A DNA stretch of 64,000 bases, from the NCBI GenBank assembly GCA_963728295.1, contig CAVSKB010000011.1:62001-126000 (forward strand), in the 5' to 3' direction. A program made the position numbers and the translations under genes. The notes below the pieces were generated by a model, which made no database searches, was not told where the DNA came from, and saw nothing but the letters and a program-made list of their open reading frames with translations. This document shows, piece by piece, positions 8,593 through 16,894 of this stretch. The first letter of the stretch is position 1, and the number at the start of each line of letters is the position of its first letter. The stretch is from DATJKD01 sp963728295. GTDB lineage: Bacteria > Pseudomonadota > Gammaproteobacteria > Steroidobacterales > Steroidobacteraceae.

Positions 8593-8994
8593 CTAGCGCG
8601 CCAACCCGCAGCTGCGGCGCGCTTCACCCTCCAGCTCGCGATACAGCTTGGCCCGGTCCTTCGCCTCGGTAGAATCGCGGAAAATTCCGCCGCCTTCGCC
8701 CGGCAGGGCGGCGTACTTCGCATAAGTGCCAGCTTCGACGAATTCATCGTAGCTCAGTCGCGCTGCGAGGTTGTCGATCGCGCACGAGCACTGATAAAGC
8801 GCTGCCAGCGTGCCGCCGTTCTGCCCGATGCATTCGTTCACGTACTCGACGCGCGCCACGGTGGGGTAATCATGCTTCGCCGGCGGATCGGAATTTGCTG
8901 CCGGGGGTGCGAGCAGCAGAGCGGCGACCAGCACCGCGACCATACCGGACACCGCCGCGCCTAGGCGCGCACTAAAAAAGGGTTGTATAGTCAT
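8593..8994 (-). CDS. Exported hypothetical protein
   Basis: A 133-residue protein with an N-terminal signal or anchor (AAVSGMVAVLVAALLLAPPAANS) and a mature region with conserved-looking cysteines (YVNECIGQNGG, YQCSCAIDNLAARLSYDEF and a C-terminal RRSCGLA). I recognise no named domain. It is divergent from the quinoprotein dehydrogenase operon, and small cysteine-containing exported proteins of this layout occur near PQQ dehydrogenase genes, so a link to that system is possible but unproven. I chose the ATG at 8994 over one 42 bases upstream because the shorter form begins just before the signal and leaves room for the divergent promoter. Confidence 0.6.
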   Translation of the reverse strand: MTIQPFFSARLGAAVSGMVAVLVAALLLAPPAANSDPPAKHDYPTVARVEYVNECIGQNGGTLAALYQCSCAIDNLAARLSYDEFVEAGTYAKYAALPGEGGGIFRDSTEAKDRAKLYRELEGEARRSCGLAR

Positions 8995-9027
8995 CACGGA
9001 CCCCGAAAACAGCTGAGGGAGCTCGCT

Positions 9028-10864
9028 ATGATTCATCGACGTGAATCCATTCTAGTCGGTCTCGTGGTGGCGCTGGTCACGGGCAGTGCCGGTCCACGGC
9101 TCGGATCTGGAACAAGCCATGCAGCAGCCGTCCAATTGGGCGAGCCAGACCGGCGACTACGCAAACCACCGCTACAGCGATCTTAACCAGATCAACGCCG
9201 GGAACGTGAATCAGCTGCAGGTCGCCTGGACCATGTCCACCGGCGTGCTGCGCGGCCACGAGGGCTCACCGCTCGTCATCGGCGACACGATGTACGTTCA
9301 CACGCCGTTCCCGAACAACGTCATCGCCGTGAATCTGAAGGACCAGTCCTTCAAGTGGAAATACGAGCCCAAGCAGGACGCCACCGTCGTGCCGGTGATG
9401 TGCTGCGACACGGTGAACCGCGGGCTCGCCTACGGCGACGGCAAGATCATCCTGCAGCAGGCGGATACCAAGCTCGTCGCGCTCGATGCGCAGACGGGCA
9501 AGGTCGTGTGGGAAGCCGTCAACGGCGACCCCAAGATCGGCGAGACCAACACGAACGCGCCGCACATCTTCAAGAACACCGTGATCACGGGAATCTCGGG
9601 CGGTGAATTCGGCGTGCGAGGCCGGCTCCTGGCCTATGACCTGAAGACGGGTAAGAAGCTCTGGACCGCCTGGAGCACCGGGCCGGACAACGAGCTGCTG
9701 GTCGATCCGAAGAAAACCATGACCTGGACCAATGGCAAGATGGCGCCGATCGGCGCGGATTCCTCGCTCAAGTCCTGGCAGGGCGATCAATGGAAGCTCG
9801 GCGGCGGCACCACGTGGGGCTGGTACGCCTACGATCCCACGCTCAATCTCGTTTACTACGGCACCGGCAATCCCGGAACGTGGAATCCTGCGCAACGCCC
9901 CGGTGACAACAAGTGGTCGATGACCCTCTTCGCCCGCGATCTCGACACCGGCATGGCGAAGTGGGCGTTCCAGATGACGCCGCACGATGAGTGGGATTTC
10001 GACGGCGTCAACGAGAATCTGCTGATCGATGTCGACTGGAAAGGCAAGAAGGTGCCCGCGCTCGTGCACTTCGATCGCAACGGCTTCGGCTACACGCTGA
10101 ACCGTGCGACGGGCGAGCTGCTGGTGGCGGAGAAATACGATCCGACCGTCAACTGGGCGACCAAGGTCGACATGAAAACCGGTCGACCCATCGTCGACAA
10201 GAAGTTCTCGCCTGCAACGACGGGTCCGGACGTCAACGTGAAGGACATCTGCCCGGCAGCGCTCGGCTCGAAGGATCAGCAGCCCGCCGCGTACGATCGC
10301 AAGTCCGGCCTGGTCCTCGTGCCCACCAACCACGTGTGCATGACCTACGAGCCGTTCCAGATCGAGTACACGGCCGGTCAGCCTTACGTCGGAGCGACGC
10401 TCACGATGTATCCGGCGCCGAACAGCCACGGCGGCATGGGTAATTTCATCGCGTGGGACGCCTCGAAAGGCAAGATCGTCTGGTCGAAGCCGGAGCGCTT
10501 CTCGGTATGGTCCGGCGCGCTCACGACCGCCGGTGACGTCGCCTTCTACGGAACCCTCGAGGGCTATCTCAAGGCCGTGAACATCAAGGACGGCAAGGAG
10601 CTGTGGAAGTTCAAGACACCGTCCGGAATCATCGGCAACGTGTTCACCTACGAATACGACGGCAAGCAGTACGTCGGCACGTACTCCGGTATCGGCGGCT
10701 GGGCCGGCATCGGCATGGCGGCGGGGCTCACGGGAAACACCGAGGGTCTCGGCGCGGTCGGCGGCTACAAGGATCTGGCCAAGTACACCACCCTCGGGGG
10801 CTCGCTGTTCGTCTTCGCGCTGCCGGGAAACGCGAGTGAAGGTGAGAAAACTGCGAAGGACTGA
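9028..10864 (+). CDS. xoxF: XoxF-like PQQ-dependent alcohol dehydrogenase (signal peptide frameshifted)
   Basis: A quinoprotein dehydrogenase of the methanol/ethanol family. The intact reading frame (9086 on, ~592 residues) has the vicinal disulfide CCDTVNRG, PQQ-binding blades such as SGGEFGVRGRLLAYDLKTGK, and the active-site stretch PHDEWDFDGVNEN. The second Asp, two residues after the catalytic Asp, is the lanthanide-coordinating residue that separates XoxF and PedH types from calcium MxaF, which has Ala there. A signal peptide (MIHRRESILVGLVVALVT) is encoded from ATG 9028 in another frame. Removing one G from the GGG run near 9080 joins it to VPVHGSDLEQA. The gene is therefore either silenced or affected by a sequencing error. 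It is followed by xoxG- and xoxJ-like genes. Confidence 0.85.
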
Positions 10865-11287
10865 TTGCCTGCGACGCCTCGCACCGCTGCTCGCCATCGC
10901 TTGGATGGCGGGCAGCGCGGGCGCCGGCGAAGCGGATCCGCAGGCGGCAGCGCCTGCGGATGCCCCTTACACGGTCGTCGATGGCAACAAGGTCGACCCG
11001 AAAACGCTGGATGGCTGGAAGACCTGGCGTGCGCTCGCCTGCGAGCGCTGCCACGGCGCCGAGCAGGAAGGCCTGGTCGGGCCGTCGCTGGTCGAGAAGC
11101 TCAAGACGCTGAAGAAAGAGGAATTTCACGACGCTGATGTTCAACGGGCCGACCCGAGAAGGGCATGCCACCGTTCAGCGGCAGCGCCATGGTGACGAAG
11201 AACTGGGAAGGCCTGTACGCGTATCTGAAAGGCCGCTCGGACGGGCAGATCGAGCCCGGACATCTCTATCCCATCGAGGCAAAGTGA
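10836..11287 (+). pseudogene. xoxG: XoxG-like cytochrome c (two frameshifts)
   Basis: The small c-type cytochrome that normally accepts electrons from XoxF. From GTG 10836 it reads a signal (LRRLAPLLAIAWMAGSAGAGEA) and the heme motif CERCHG in one frame up to EEFHD. It continues as LMFNG in the next frame, then RPEKGMPPFSGSAMVTKNWE to IEAK and a TGA at 11285-11287 in the third. The axial Met candidate is in GMPPFSG. Removing one base near 11131 and one near 11145 restores a continuous ~150-residue protein. It overlaps the end of xoxF. The GTG of the next gene overlaps its stop (GTGA), as in an intact operon. The lesions may be real or sequence errors. Confidence 0.72.
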
Positions 11288-12114
11288 ACTTGCTTCGGGC
11301 GGCGTTGACGCTGTGCGTGACGCTTGGCGCGCTGCCCGCTCTTGCCCAGCCGGCTGACCCGGTCCTGCGCGTCTGCGCGGATCCGCAGAACCTGCCTTTC
11401 TCCAACCAGGCGGGCGAGGGATTCGAAAACCGAATCGCCCAGGAGCTGGCGCGTGACCTTGGCAAGACCACGGTGGAATACACCTGGTTTCCCCAGCGCA
11501 TGGGCTTCGTGCGCAATACGCTGCGAAAAAAAGATGAGGCAACCGGCCAGTACGCCTGTGACGTCATCATCGGCGTCCCCGCCGGCTACGAGCTCACCGC
11601 CACGACCAAACCGTACATGCGCTCGATCTATGCCCTCGTTCACGCAGGGCGGAAGGATCTGGCAAGCCTCGAAACAGCCGACGATCTTCTGAAGCTATCG
11701 CCGGCGCAGCTTCACAAGCTGAGGATAGGCGTGTTCGCCGGCTCGCCCGGCGCCGACTGGCTGCTGCGCAATCAGCTGCTCGAGCGCGCGGTCATGTTCC
11801 CGCAGCAGAGCGGCGACCCGGCCGTGAATCCTGCTTCGGTCATCGGGCACGAGCTGGCCGCAGGCAACATCGATGTCGCCATCGTATGGGGGCCGATCGC
11901 GGGCTACCTCGCCCGCGAGCACTCCTCGTCCACGCCCTGGCACGTGGTTCCGTTCTCCCCCGATCCGCAGATCCGCTTCGACTATCCCATCGCCATGGGC
12001 GTGCGCTTCGGGGAAAAGGAATGGAAGGACACGCTGGATCGGTGGATCGCGGGCCACAACGAGAAGATCCACGCCATTCTGCGCGAGTACGGAGTGCCGC
12101 TGCTGGACGAGTAA
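11284..12114 (+). CDS. xoxJ: XoxJ/MoxJ-like quinoprotein-associated periplasmic binding protein
   Basis: A 276-residue solute-binding-fold protein of the quinoprotein dehydrogenase-associated family (MoxJ/XoxJ). The GTG start at 11284 overlaps the cytochrome c stop and leads to a signal peptide (LLRAALTLCVTLGALPALA). The mature part begins LRVCADPQNLPFSNQAGEGF, a hallmark of this family, and continues with IAQELARDLGKTTVEYTWFPQ and DVAIVWGPIAGY. XoxJ is thought to assist activation or partner interaction of XoxF rather than to import a solute; no ABC permease genes are nearby, which fits. This gene is intact, unlike its two operon partners. Confidence 0.85.
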   Translation: MNLLRAALTLCVTLGALPALAQPADPVLRVCADPQNLPFSNQAGEGFENRIAQELARDLGKTTVEYTWFPQRMGFVRNTLRKKDEATGQYACDVIIGVPAGYELTATTKPYMRSIYALVHAGRKDLASLETADDLLKLSPAQLHKLRIGVFAGSPGADWLLRNQLLERAVMFPQQSGDPAVNPASVIGHELAAGNIDVAIVWGPIAGYLAREHSSSTPWHVVPFSPDPQIRFDYPIAMGVRFGEKEWKDTLDRWIAGHNEKIHAILREYGVPLLDE

Positions 12115-12137
12115 GCGGAGCGCCGGCGGGATTCCGG

Positions 12138-12413
12138 TCAGTCACCGCCCGCGGCGATCTGGCGAATGAGATTGACGATCACCAGCAGGATCATCGCGCC
12201 GCTGAAGGAGACGACGAGACTCAGTCCGCTCAAGCCGTGTTGTCTGGCGGCATCCGCACCCACCAATGGCGACAGTAGCCATCCACCCCCCAAAGCGCCG
12301 AGGCTGCCCACCACTACGTTGAGAATCAATGTCTGCCGGCCATCGGTCTTCATGATTCGGTTGCCCAGCCAACCAATTGCGCCGCCGACAATCAGCCAGC
12401 TCACGACGTTCAT
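12138..12413 (-). CDS. GlsB/YeaQ/YmgE-type small membrane protein
   Basis: A 91-residue protein with three hydrophobic, glycine-rich helices: VVSWLIVGGAIGWLGNRIM, LILNVVVGSLGALGGGWLL and VVSFSGAMILLVIVNLI. The short polar loop MKTDGRQ follows the first helix. This is the layout of the transglycosylase-associated (GlsB/YeaQ/YmgE) stress-response family, whose molecular role is unknown. GGGGAGCAGGAT directly precedes the ATG at 12413, which decides the start. It sits convergent to xoxJ, with only ~25 bases between the stops. Confidence 0.82.
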   Translation of the reverse strand: MNVVSWLIVGGAIGWLGNRIMKTDGRQTLILNVVVGSLGALGGGWLLSPLVGADAARQHGLSGLSLVVSFSGAMILLVIVNLIRQIAAGGD

Positions 12414-12441
12414 ATCCTGCTCCCCAGGCAGCACATGCCGT

Positions 12442-13005
12442 TCACCTCTTCGCGTACTCCGTGAAAACGTAGTCCTGATTCTTCACTATCGTGTGGCACG
12501 CGAACCCGCACTTGGCATCGTTCCCCTGCGGCGGGTTGCCAGCCAGGGTGCCGGGCGTGAACGTATCGGACGCGGCGTCATACTCGAACACGGCATATCC
12601 CCAGCCGCCACTGTCCGCGAACCTCTTGCTGTCCTTCACCATGAAATCAACATCATGCAGGGTACCCGCCACCGTCGGCGAACCGGGGGCCGCCTCGTTC
12701 TTTTTTGGGTTCCAATGGATCTTCGCCATTTTCGCGCCGTCGGGGAAGGGCTTGCCGTTGCCCGGAACTCCGGCCTTATAGGCGTCGATCATCATCACGG
12801 GATTTCCGAGGATCGTAGCGAACAGCCCTCCGTTCTGACTGATGGAAATAGTCTGCCAGCCTTCGTATCCCCTGAACTCAGAGAACGCGAGCCCACCCGG
12901 CACCTTGACGGTGTACTTGTCCTGGGCGGAAATCGCAGCCCCGGTTGCCAAGGCGGCGAGCACTGCCGTGGCTATCGCAATCGTGAGTTTTTTTTTGCGC
13001 TTCAT
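12442..13005 (-). CDS. Cytochrome P460 family protein
   Basis: A 187-residue exported heme protein. It has a Sec signal (KRKKKLTIAIATAVLAALATGAAIS), a beta-rich domain with GYEGWQTISISQN and KIHWNPKKNEA, and a single CxxCH heme site near the end (CGFACHTIVKNQDYVFTEY). The position of the heme site and the small size fit cytochrome P460, whose best-known members oxidise hydroxylamine using a lysine-crosslinked heme; many relatives are untested. Lysines are plentiful, but I cannot tell whether the crosslinking one is present. It may be cotranscribed with the small membrane gene 28 bases downstream. Confidence 0.8.
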   Translation of the reverse strand: MKRKKKLTIAIATAVLAALATGAAISAQDKYTVKVPGGLAFSEFRGYEGWQTISISQNGGLFATILGNPVMMIDAYKAGVPGNGKPFPDGAKMAKIHWNPKKNEAAPGSPTVAGTLHDVDFMVKDSKRFADSGGWGYAVFEYDAASDTFTPGTLAGNPPQGNDAKCGFACHTIVKNQDYVFTEYAKR

Positions 13006-13060
13006 GGCTGATCCTTTCTCGGCTAGTCTCAGCTTGCCGGCGGCGTCATAGTCGGCAAGA

Positions 13061-13777
13061 TCACTTCGCGGCCAACTTCACCCCTCTGGCGGCCTTCTCG
13101 ATGAGTGCTGCCACGGCTTCTGGCTTCGACACATAAACCGCGTGACTGCCTTTCGTCTCGACAACCGTCGAGCCCGCGCGCTTCGACATGATTTGCTGTG
13201 CCGCAGGGGGGATCATCCTGTCGTCGGTGGCGACCAGGTACCAGCTCGGCTTCGTCTTCCATGCGGGCTTGGTGATCGAGCCACTGAGCGCCTCGACGCC
13301 CCATGGAACCTGCGAATCGGCCATGAATGCGGCCTTTTCCGCCCCGACGTCAGCCGCGAATGATTCATGGAACTTTGTCTTGTCTAGAAACAGGTACCCG
13401 TCCTGCGGAGCCAGTATCGGCGGGACCGGCGCACCGGGCGGAGGATCCTTGATCAGGGCAGCCACGGATTCGCCCGCGTCCGGAGCAAAGGCCGCAACAT
13501 AGACAAGCCCGGCGACCTTGGGATCATTACCCGCTTCCGTAATTACGACTCCACCATAGGAATGGCCAACAAGGATGACGGGCATGCGTTGCTTTGCGAG
13601 GACGCGCTTCGTCACTGCCACGTCATCGGCCAGCGATATGGTCGCGTTCTGCACGATGCTGACGTCGTAGCCATCCTTCTTCAGGATCTTGTACACATCC
13701 TCCCAGCCGGAGCCGTCCACAAAGCCTCCATGGACGAGAACGACCGCCACCGATTTCGTATCAGGGATTTCAGTCAT
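13061..13777 (-). CDS. Alpha/beta fold hydrolase
   Basis: A 238-residue soluble alpha/beta hydrolase. The oxyanion region VVLVHGGFVDGSGW is followed by the nucleophile elbow GHSYGG, an acid candidate in VATDDRMIPP and the catalytic His in KGSHAVYVSKPEAVA. This subgroup resembles small esterases of the salicylate/methyl-ester type that have only a minimal cap. The start is well supported by AAGGAGATCACC before the ATG at 13777. No signal peptide is seen. Substrate unknown. Confidence 0.83.
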   Translation of the reverse strand: MTEIPDTKSVAVVLVHGGFVDGSGWEDVYKILKKDGYDVSIVQNATISLADDVAVTKRVLAKQRMPVILVGHSYGGVVITEAGNDPKVAGLVYVAAFAPDAGESVAALIKDPPPGAPVPPILAPQDGYLFLDKTKFHESFAADVGAEKAAFMADSQVPWGVEALSGSITKPAWKTKPSWYLVATDDRMIPPAAQQIMSKRAGSTVVETKGSHAVYVSKPEAVAALIEKAARGVKLAAK

Positions 13778-13865
13778 GGTGATCTCCTTCTTCCAGTAAA
13801 CGCTCCACGATCAGCGACGCAACTATAGTCGGCACTGGAACGAAATGGCACCTTCGGTAATCTTG

Positions 13866-13909
13866 GTGAGAAATTGGGCGAGGGTGGGCCATCTAAGTTA
13901 TTGAATTGA
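13866..13909 (+). repeat. Interspersed imperfect ~44-bp repeat, copy 2
   Basis: The stretch from GTGAGAAATTGGGCGAGGGT through ATCTAAGTTATTGAATTGA pairs with copy 1 at 2844-2886. Most differences are transitions. It ends about 58 bases before the upp start codon, in a promoter-like position. Confidence 0.6.
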
Positions 13910-13967
13910 CAACACCATCAAAAAAGGCCAATACAACTACGAACTCACGGAGAAGGAAACGACGCCG

Positions 13968-14684
13968 ATGCCGCTGAACGTGAGCCAGCATCCGCTGGTT
14001 GCGGACAAACTCGCGATCCTCCGCGACCGGCATACGGAGCCGAAGAAGTTCCGCGAACTCGTTCGCGAGCTGACGTGGCTGCTCGGGTACGAGGCGACGG
14101 CGGATCTCGCCACCCGGCCGCACCCGATCGAAACGCCTCTCGGGCCGATGACCGCCGCGTGCCTCGAGCCGCGCGTCGGCCTGATCCCGATCCTGCGTGC
14201 AGGGCTCGGCATGGTGGACGGCATGCTCGAGTTGCTGCCCACTGCCGAGGTATGGCACCTCGGTCTCTACCGCGACGAGCGGACGTTGACGCCGGTGGAG
14301 TACTACAACAAGTTGCCCGACGCTGCGACCGTGCAGGTCTGCCTCGTGCTCGACACGATGCTCGCCACCGGAGGCTCGGCGGTGGCGACGGTCGACATCC
14401 TCAAGAAGTGGGGCGCTGCCCGAATCAAACAGGTATCACTCATTGCCGCCCCCGAGGGTGTGGCGACGCTCAGCCGTGCCCACCCTGACGTCGACATCCA
14501 TATCGCGGCGCTCGATTCGCATCTGAACGAGCGCGGCTACATCGTGCCGGGCCTGGGCGACGCCGGCGACCGGCAGTTCGGGACCTTCGCCGGACCGTCG
14601 TCGGAGCCGGGCGGCGGGCCTGACGACGAAACGGCGGCCGTGGTCCGACGCCTCCAACGCCGCCTCGACGATCCCTCCTCCTGA
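13968..14684 (+). CDS. upp: Uracil phosphoribosyltransferase
   Basis: Salvages uracil by transferring it to PRPP to give UMP. The protein opens with LNVSQHPLVADKLAILRDR and TEPKKFRELVRELTWLLGYEA. It has the substrate region VGLIPILRAGLGMVDGMLEL, the PRPP loop LVLDTMLATGGSAVATVDIL and the C-terminal uracil-binding signature YIVPGLGDAGDRQFGT, all expected for UPRT. At 238 residues it is ~30 longer than usual. The excess is a polar C-terminal tail rich in Gly, Pro, Asp and Arg (residues ~208-238), which is not part of the fold. GAAGGAAAC precedes the ATG. A strong hairpin lies just past the stop. Confidence 0.95.
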   Translation: MPLNVSQHPLVADKLAILRDRHTEPKKFRELVRELTWLLGYEATADLATRPHPIETPLGPMTAACLEPRVGLIPILRAGLGMVDGMLELLPTAEVWHLGLYRDERTLTPVEYYNKLPDAATVQVCLVLDTMLATGGSAVATVDILKKWGAARIKQVSLIAAPEGVATLSRAHPDVDIHIAALDSHLNERGYIVPGLGDAGDRQFGTFAGPSSEPGGGPDDETAAVVRRLQRRLDDPSS

Positions 14685-14696
14685 CGCGAGCGACCC

Positions 14697-14727
14697 AAAA
14701 GAGCCCGCAGACAATGTCTGCGGGCTC
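14697..14727 (-). terminator. Rho-independent terminator of the epoxide hydrolase gene
   Basis: A perfect 13-bp inverted repeat (GAGCCCGCAGACA / TGTCTGCGGGCTC, 14701-14727) with a one-base centre. On the minus strand it is followed by TTTT (14697-14700), so the U-tract serves the leftward gene at 14745-15932. The stem lies between two convergent stops and could also slow transcription coming from upp. Confidence 0.85.
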
Positions 14728-14744
14728 AGAACATCCATCTTCCA

Positions 14745-15932
14745 CTAATTGCGCAGTGATCTGAAACCGGCGCGAAGCTCTTCTGAAAGGAGTTTCGGCT
14801 GTTCCCACGCCGCGAAGTGGCCGCCCTTGTCGAGCTTGTTGAAATGGATGAGTTTGGGAAACGCCCGCTCCGCCCAGCTCCGCGGGGCTGGATAGAGTTC
14901 GTCAGGGAAGACGCTCACGGCAACCGGGATGGAGACGCCTTTGGCATTGAAATACCCTTTGCCAAAATATTCCCAGTAGAGACGAGCGCCTGAAAGCGCC
15001 GTGTTCGTCAACCAGGTGAGCGTGATGTTGTCGAGGATGTCGTCGCGCGTAAGGCCCTCGGACTTTCCGTCAAAGACGCGCGCGATGAGCTCATAGCTGC
15101 GCGCGTCGTGGTCGAGGAAATAGGCCGCCAGGCCGACGGGTGAGTCCGCGATTCCGTATAGGGTCTGCGGCCGCAGCCCCATCTGGAACCCGTAGGCGAT
15201 TCCCTTTTGATAGACGAACTGCAAACGTTCGTAAGCGACCTTCTCATCGGCTGAGAGACCCGATGGCGCCGGCGCCCCTGAAAAGGCCGCCCCGTCAATG
15301 TCGGCTGGAAAGATGCCGGGCATGTTGGTGTGAATGCCGAGCAACTCCGGAGGCGCCTGCAGGCCCATTTGTTCGGTGACGACCGCACCCCAATCGCCGC
15401 CTTGCGCCACAAACCTGGTATACCCAAGGCGCTTCATCAGGACAGTCCAGGCGCGGGCGATGCGGGCAGGGTCCCAGCCGGTGGTGGTCGGCTTGCCCGA
15501 AAAGCCATAGCCCGGCATCGACGGGATCACGACATGGAAGGCATCCGACGCGCTCCCGCCATGGGCGGTGGGATTGGTGAGCGGATCGACGATCTTCAGC
15601 TGCTCGGTGACCGAGCCGGGCCATCCATGCGTGACGATGACCGGCAGCGCATTCTCATGTTTCGAACGGACGTGGATGAAATGAATGTCCAGCCCGTCGA
15701 TCGCGGTGATGAAATTCGGCAGCGCGTTCAGCCTCGCCTCGCACGGGCGCCAGTCATATTCCGTCCCCCAATAGCGCGCGAGCTTCTGAACTGTCGCCAG
15801 CTGCACGCCTTGCGATGCATCCGCGACCGTTTCCCGTTCAGGCCACTTGGTCGCGTTGATGCGCTTGCGCAAGTCGGCAAGCTCCGTGTCCGGAAAGTAC
15901 ACATCAAACCCGCGGACAGGTGTCGTATCCAT
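14745..15932 (-). CDS. Epoxide hydrolase (EHN family)
   Basis: A 395-residue alpha/beta hydrolase with the N-terminal EHN domain (VYFPDTELADLRKRINATKWP, residues ~10-30; YWGTEYDWR) typical of microsomal-type epoxide hydrolases. The oxyanion motif is HGWPGS, the nucleophile Asp is in GGDWGA, and the catalytic His lies in GGHFAAWEQP near the C-terminus. Cap-domain tyrosines are plentiful (YWEYFGKGYF). It opens epoxides to vicinal diols. AAGGAG precedes the ATG at 15932. No signal peptide is seen; the enzyme is probably cytoplasmic and transcribed alone, ending in the terminator above. Confidence 0.9.
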   Translation of the reverse strand: MDTTPVRGFDVYFPDTELADLRKRINATKWPERETVADASQGVQLATVQKLARYWGTEYDWRPCEARLNALPNFITAIDGLDIHFIHVRSKHENALPVIVTHGWPGSVTEQLKIVDPLTNPTAHGGSASDAFHVVIPSMPGYGFSGKPTTTGWDPARIARAWTVLMKRLGYTRFVAQGGDWGAVVTEQMGLQAPPELLGIHTNMPGIFPADIDGAAFSGAPAPSGLSADEKVAYERLQFVYQKGIAYGFQMGLRPQTLYGIADSPVGLAAYFLDHDARSYELIARVFDGKSEGLTRDDILDNITLTWLTNTALSGARLYWEYFGKGYFNAKGVSIPVAVSVFPDELYPAPRSWAERAFPKLIHFNKLDKGGHFAAWEQPKLLSEELRAGFRSLRN

Positions 15933-16097
15933 TAGCTTTGCTCCTTCTGAGGCTAATAGCGGAAGACCCTAGCGTGCCCGCAGCGACGATTGCCGCTGAA
16001 GCTGCCCGCAAAGGCGTACAACCCCGCGGGGACCGCGAACCATACCATCAGCGATGGTTCGTCGCTGTCAGCAAATACCGCAGCGAACGGTAGGATG

Positions 16098-16796
16098 TCA
16101 GACGGTTCCCTGCACCGCGCGGCGTAATGCCGCCCGAGCTAGCGAGCGCGTGGAATCGATGGTTGGCAGCGGGGAATTGTCATCGTTAATGATCAGCGGG
16201 ATCTCGGTACAGCCGAGCACCACGGCGTCGCAGCCCCGCGCTTTCATGCCCTCGATCACCCTCTGGAAATACTTCACCGATTCGGGCTTGAAGACCCCGT
16301 ACACCAACTCATCGAAGATGATGCGGTTGATCTCAGCACATTCCTCGGCACCCGGACGCACGTACTCCAACCCTCGCTCCGTGAGCTTCTCGGGATAAAC
16401 CTCGCATTCGACCAGATAACGCGTTCCCGTAAGACCGATGCGATGGAAGCCGCGCTCAATGGCCTGCTCGGCGCCAACCGCGGCGATGTGCAGCCAAGGC
16501 AACGGTGAGCGCGACTCTATGTAAGGCAGTGCCTGATGGATGGTGTTGTCGGGGCAAATCAGAAAATCGACGCCGATGCTTGCAAGCTTATTCGCAGAAG
16601 ACAGCATCAACTCGCCCACACCCTGCCAATCCCCGCGGTAGATGCACTTCATATACTCCGCGAGCGAATGGGTATGCATCGAGACTTCCGGATGATCGTG
16701 CGCACCCATGAGCTCGGCGCCTTCCACACAGACTGTGCGATAACAAAGCGCCGCGCCTTCGGCGGAGCACGCTACGATCCCGATGTGTTGCGTCAT
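16098..16796 (-). CDS. Aspartate/glutamate racemase family protein
   Basis: A 232-residue PLP-independent racemase-fold protein. It begins MTQHIGIVACSAEGAALCYR. The first catalytic region is FLICPDNTIHQAL, where family members usually read CNTAH, so Cys is kept within a changed context. The second is VVLGCTEIPLII, with the expected Cys. The C-terminus ends in TIDSTRSLARAAL. It may racemise an amino acid or act as a related isomerase or decarboxylase; the altered first motif argues against simply calling it aspartate racemase. The ATG at 16796 is used because homology begins there; the frame is open further upstream. It diverges from the EamA gene. Confidence 0.82.
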   Translation of the reverse strand: MTQHIGIVACSAEGAALCYRTVCVEGAELMGAHDHPEVSMHTHSLAEYMKCIYRGDWQGVGELMLSSANKLASIGVDFLICPDNTIHQALPYIESRSPLPWLHIAAVGAEQAIERGFHRIGLTGTRYLVECEVYPEKLTERGLEYVRPGAEECAEINRIIFDELVYGVFKPESVKYFQRVIEGMKARGCDAVVLGCTEIPLIINDDNSPLPTIDSTRSLARAALRRAVQGTV

Positions 16797-16894
16797 GAAT
16801 TGTCGCCCGTGGTCACGATGTCGGCATTCTCTCGCGAACCTTCGCCCGAACGGAATCAGATTGACCGAGTGACGCCGGTCTCTACAATGCGCCG

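Noticed and set aside
9266..10897. Long open frame antisense to the quinoprotein dehydrogenase
   Set aside because: Arginine- and histidine-rich translation with no domain; the plus strand has clear family motifs. It is a GC-rich codon shadow.
12115..12140. GC-rich possible hairpin between xoxJ and the small membrane gene
   Set aside because: The stem is imperfect and no T-run follows on either strand.
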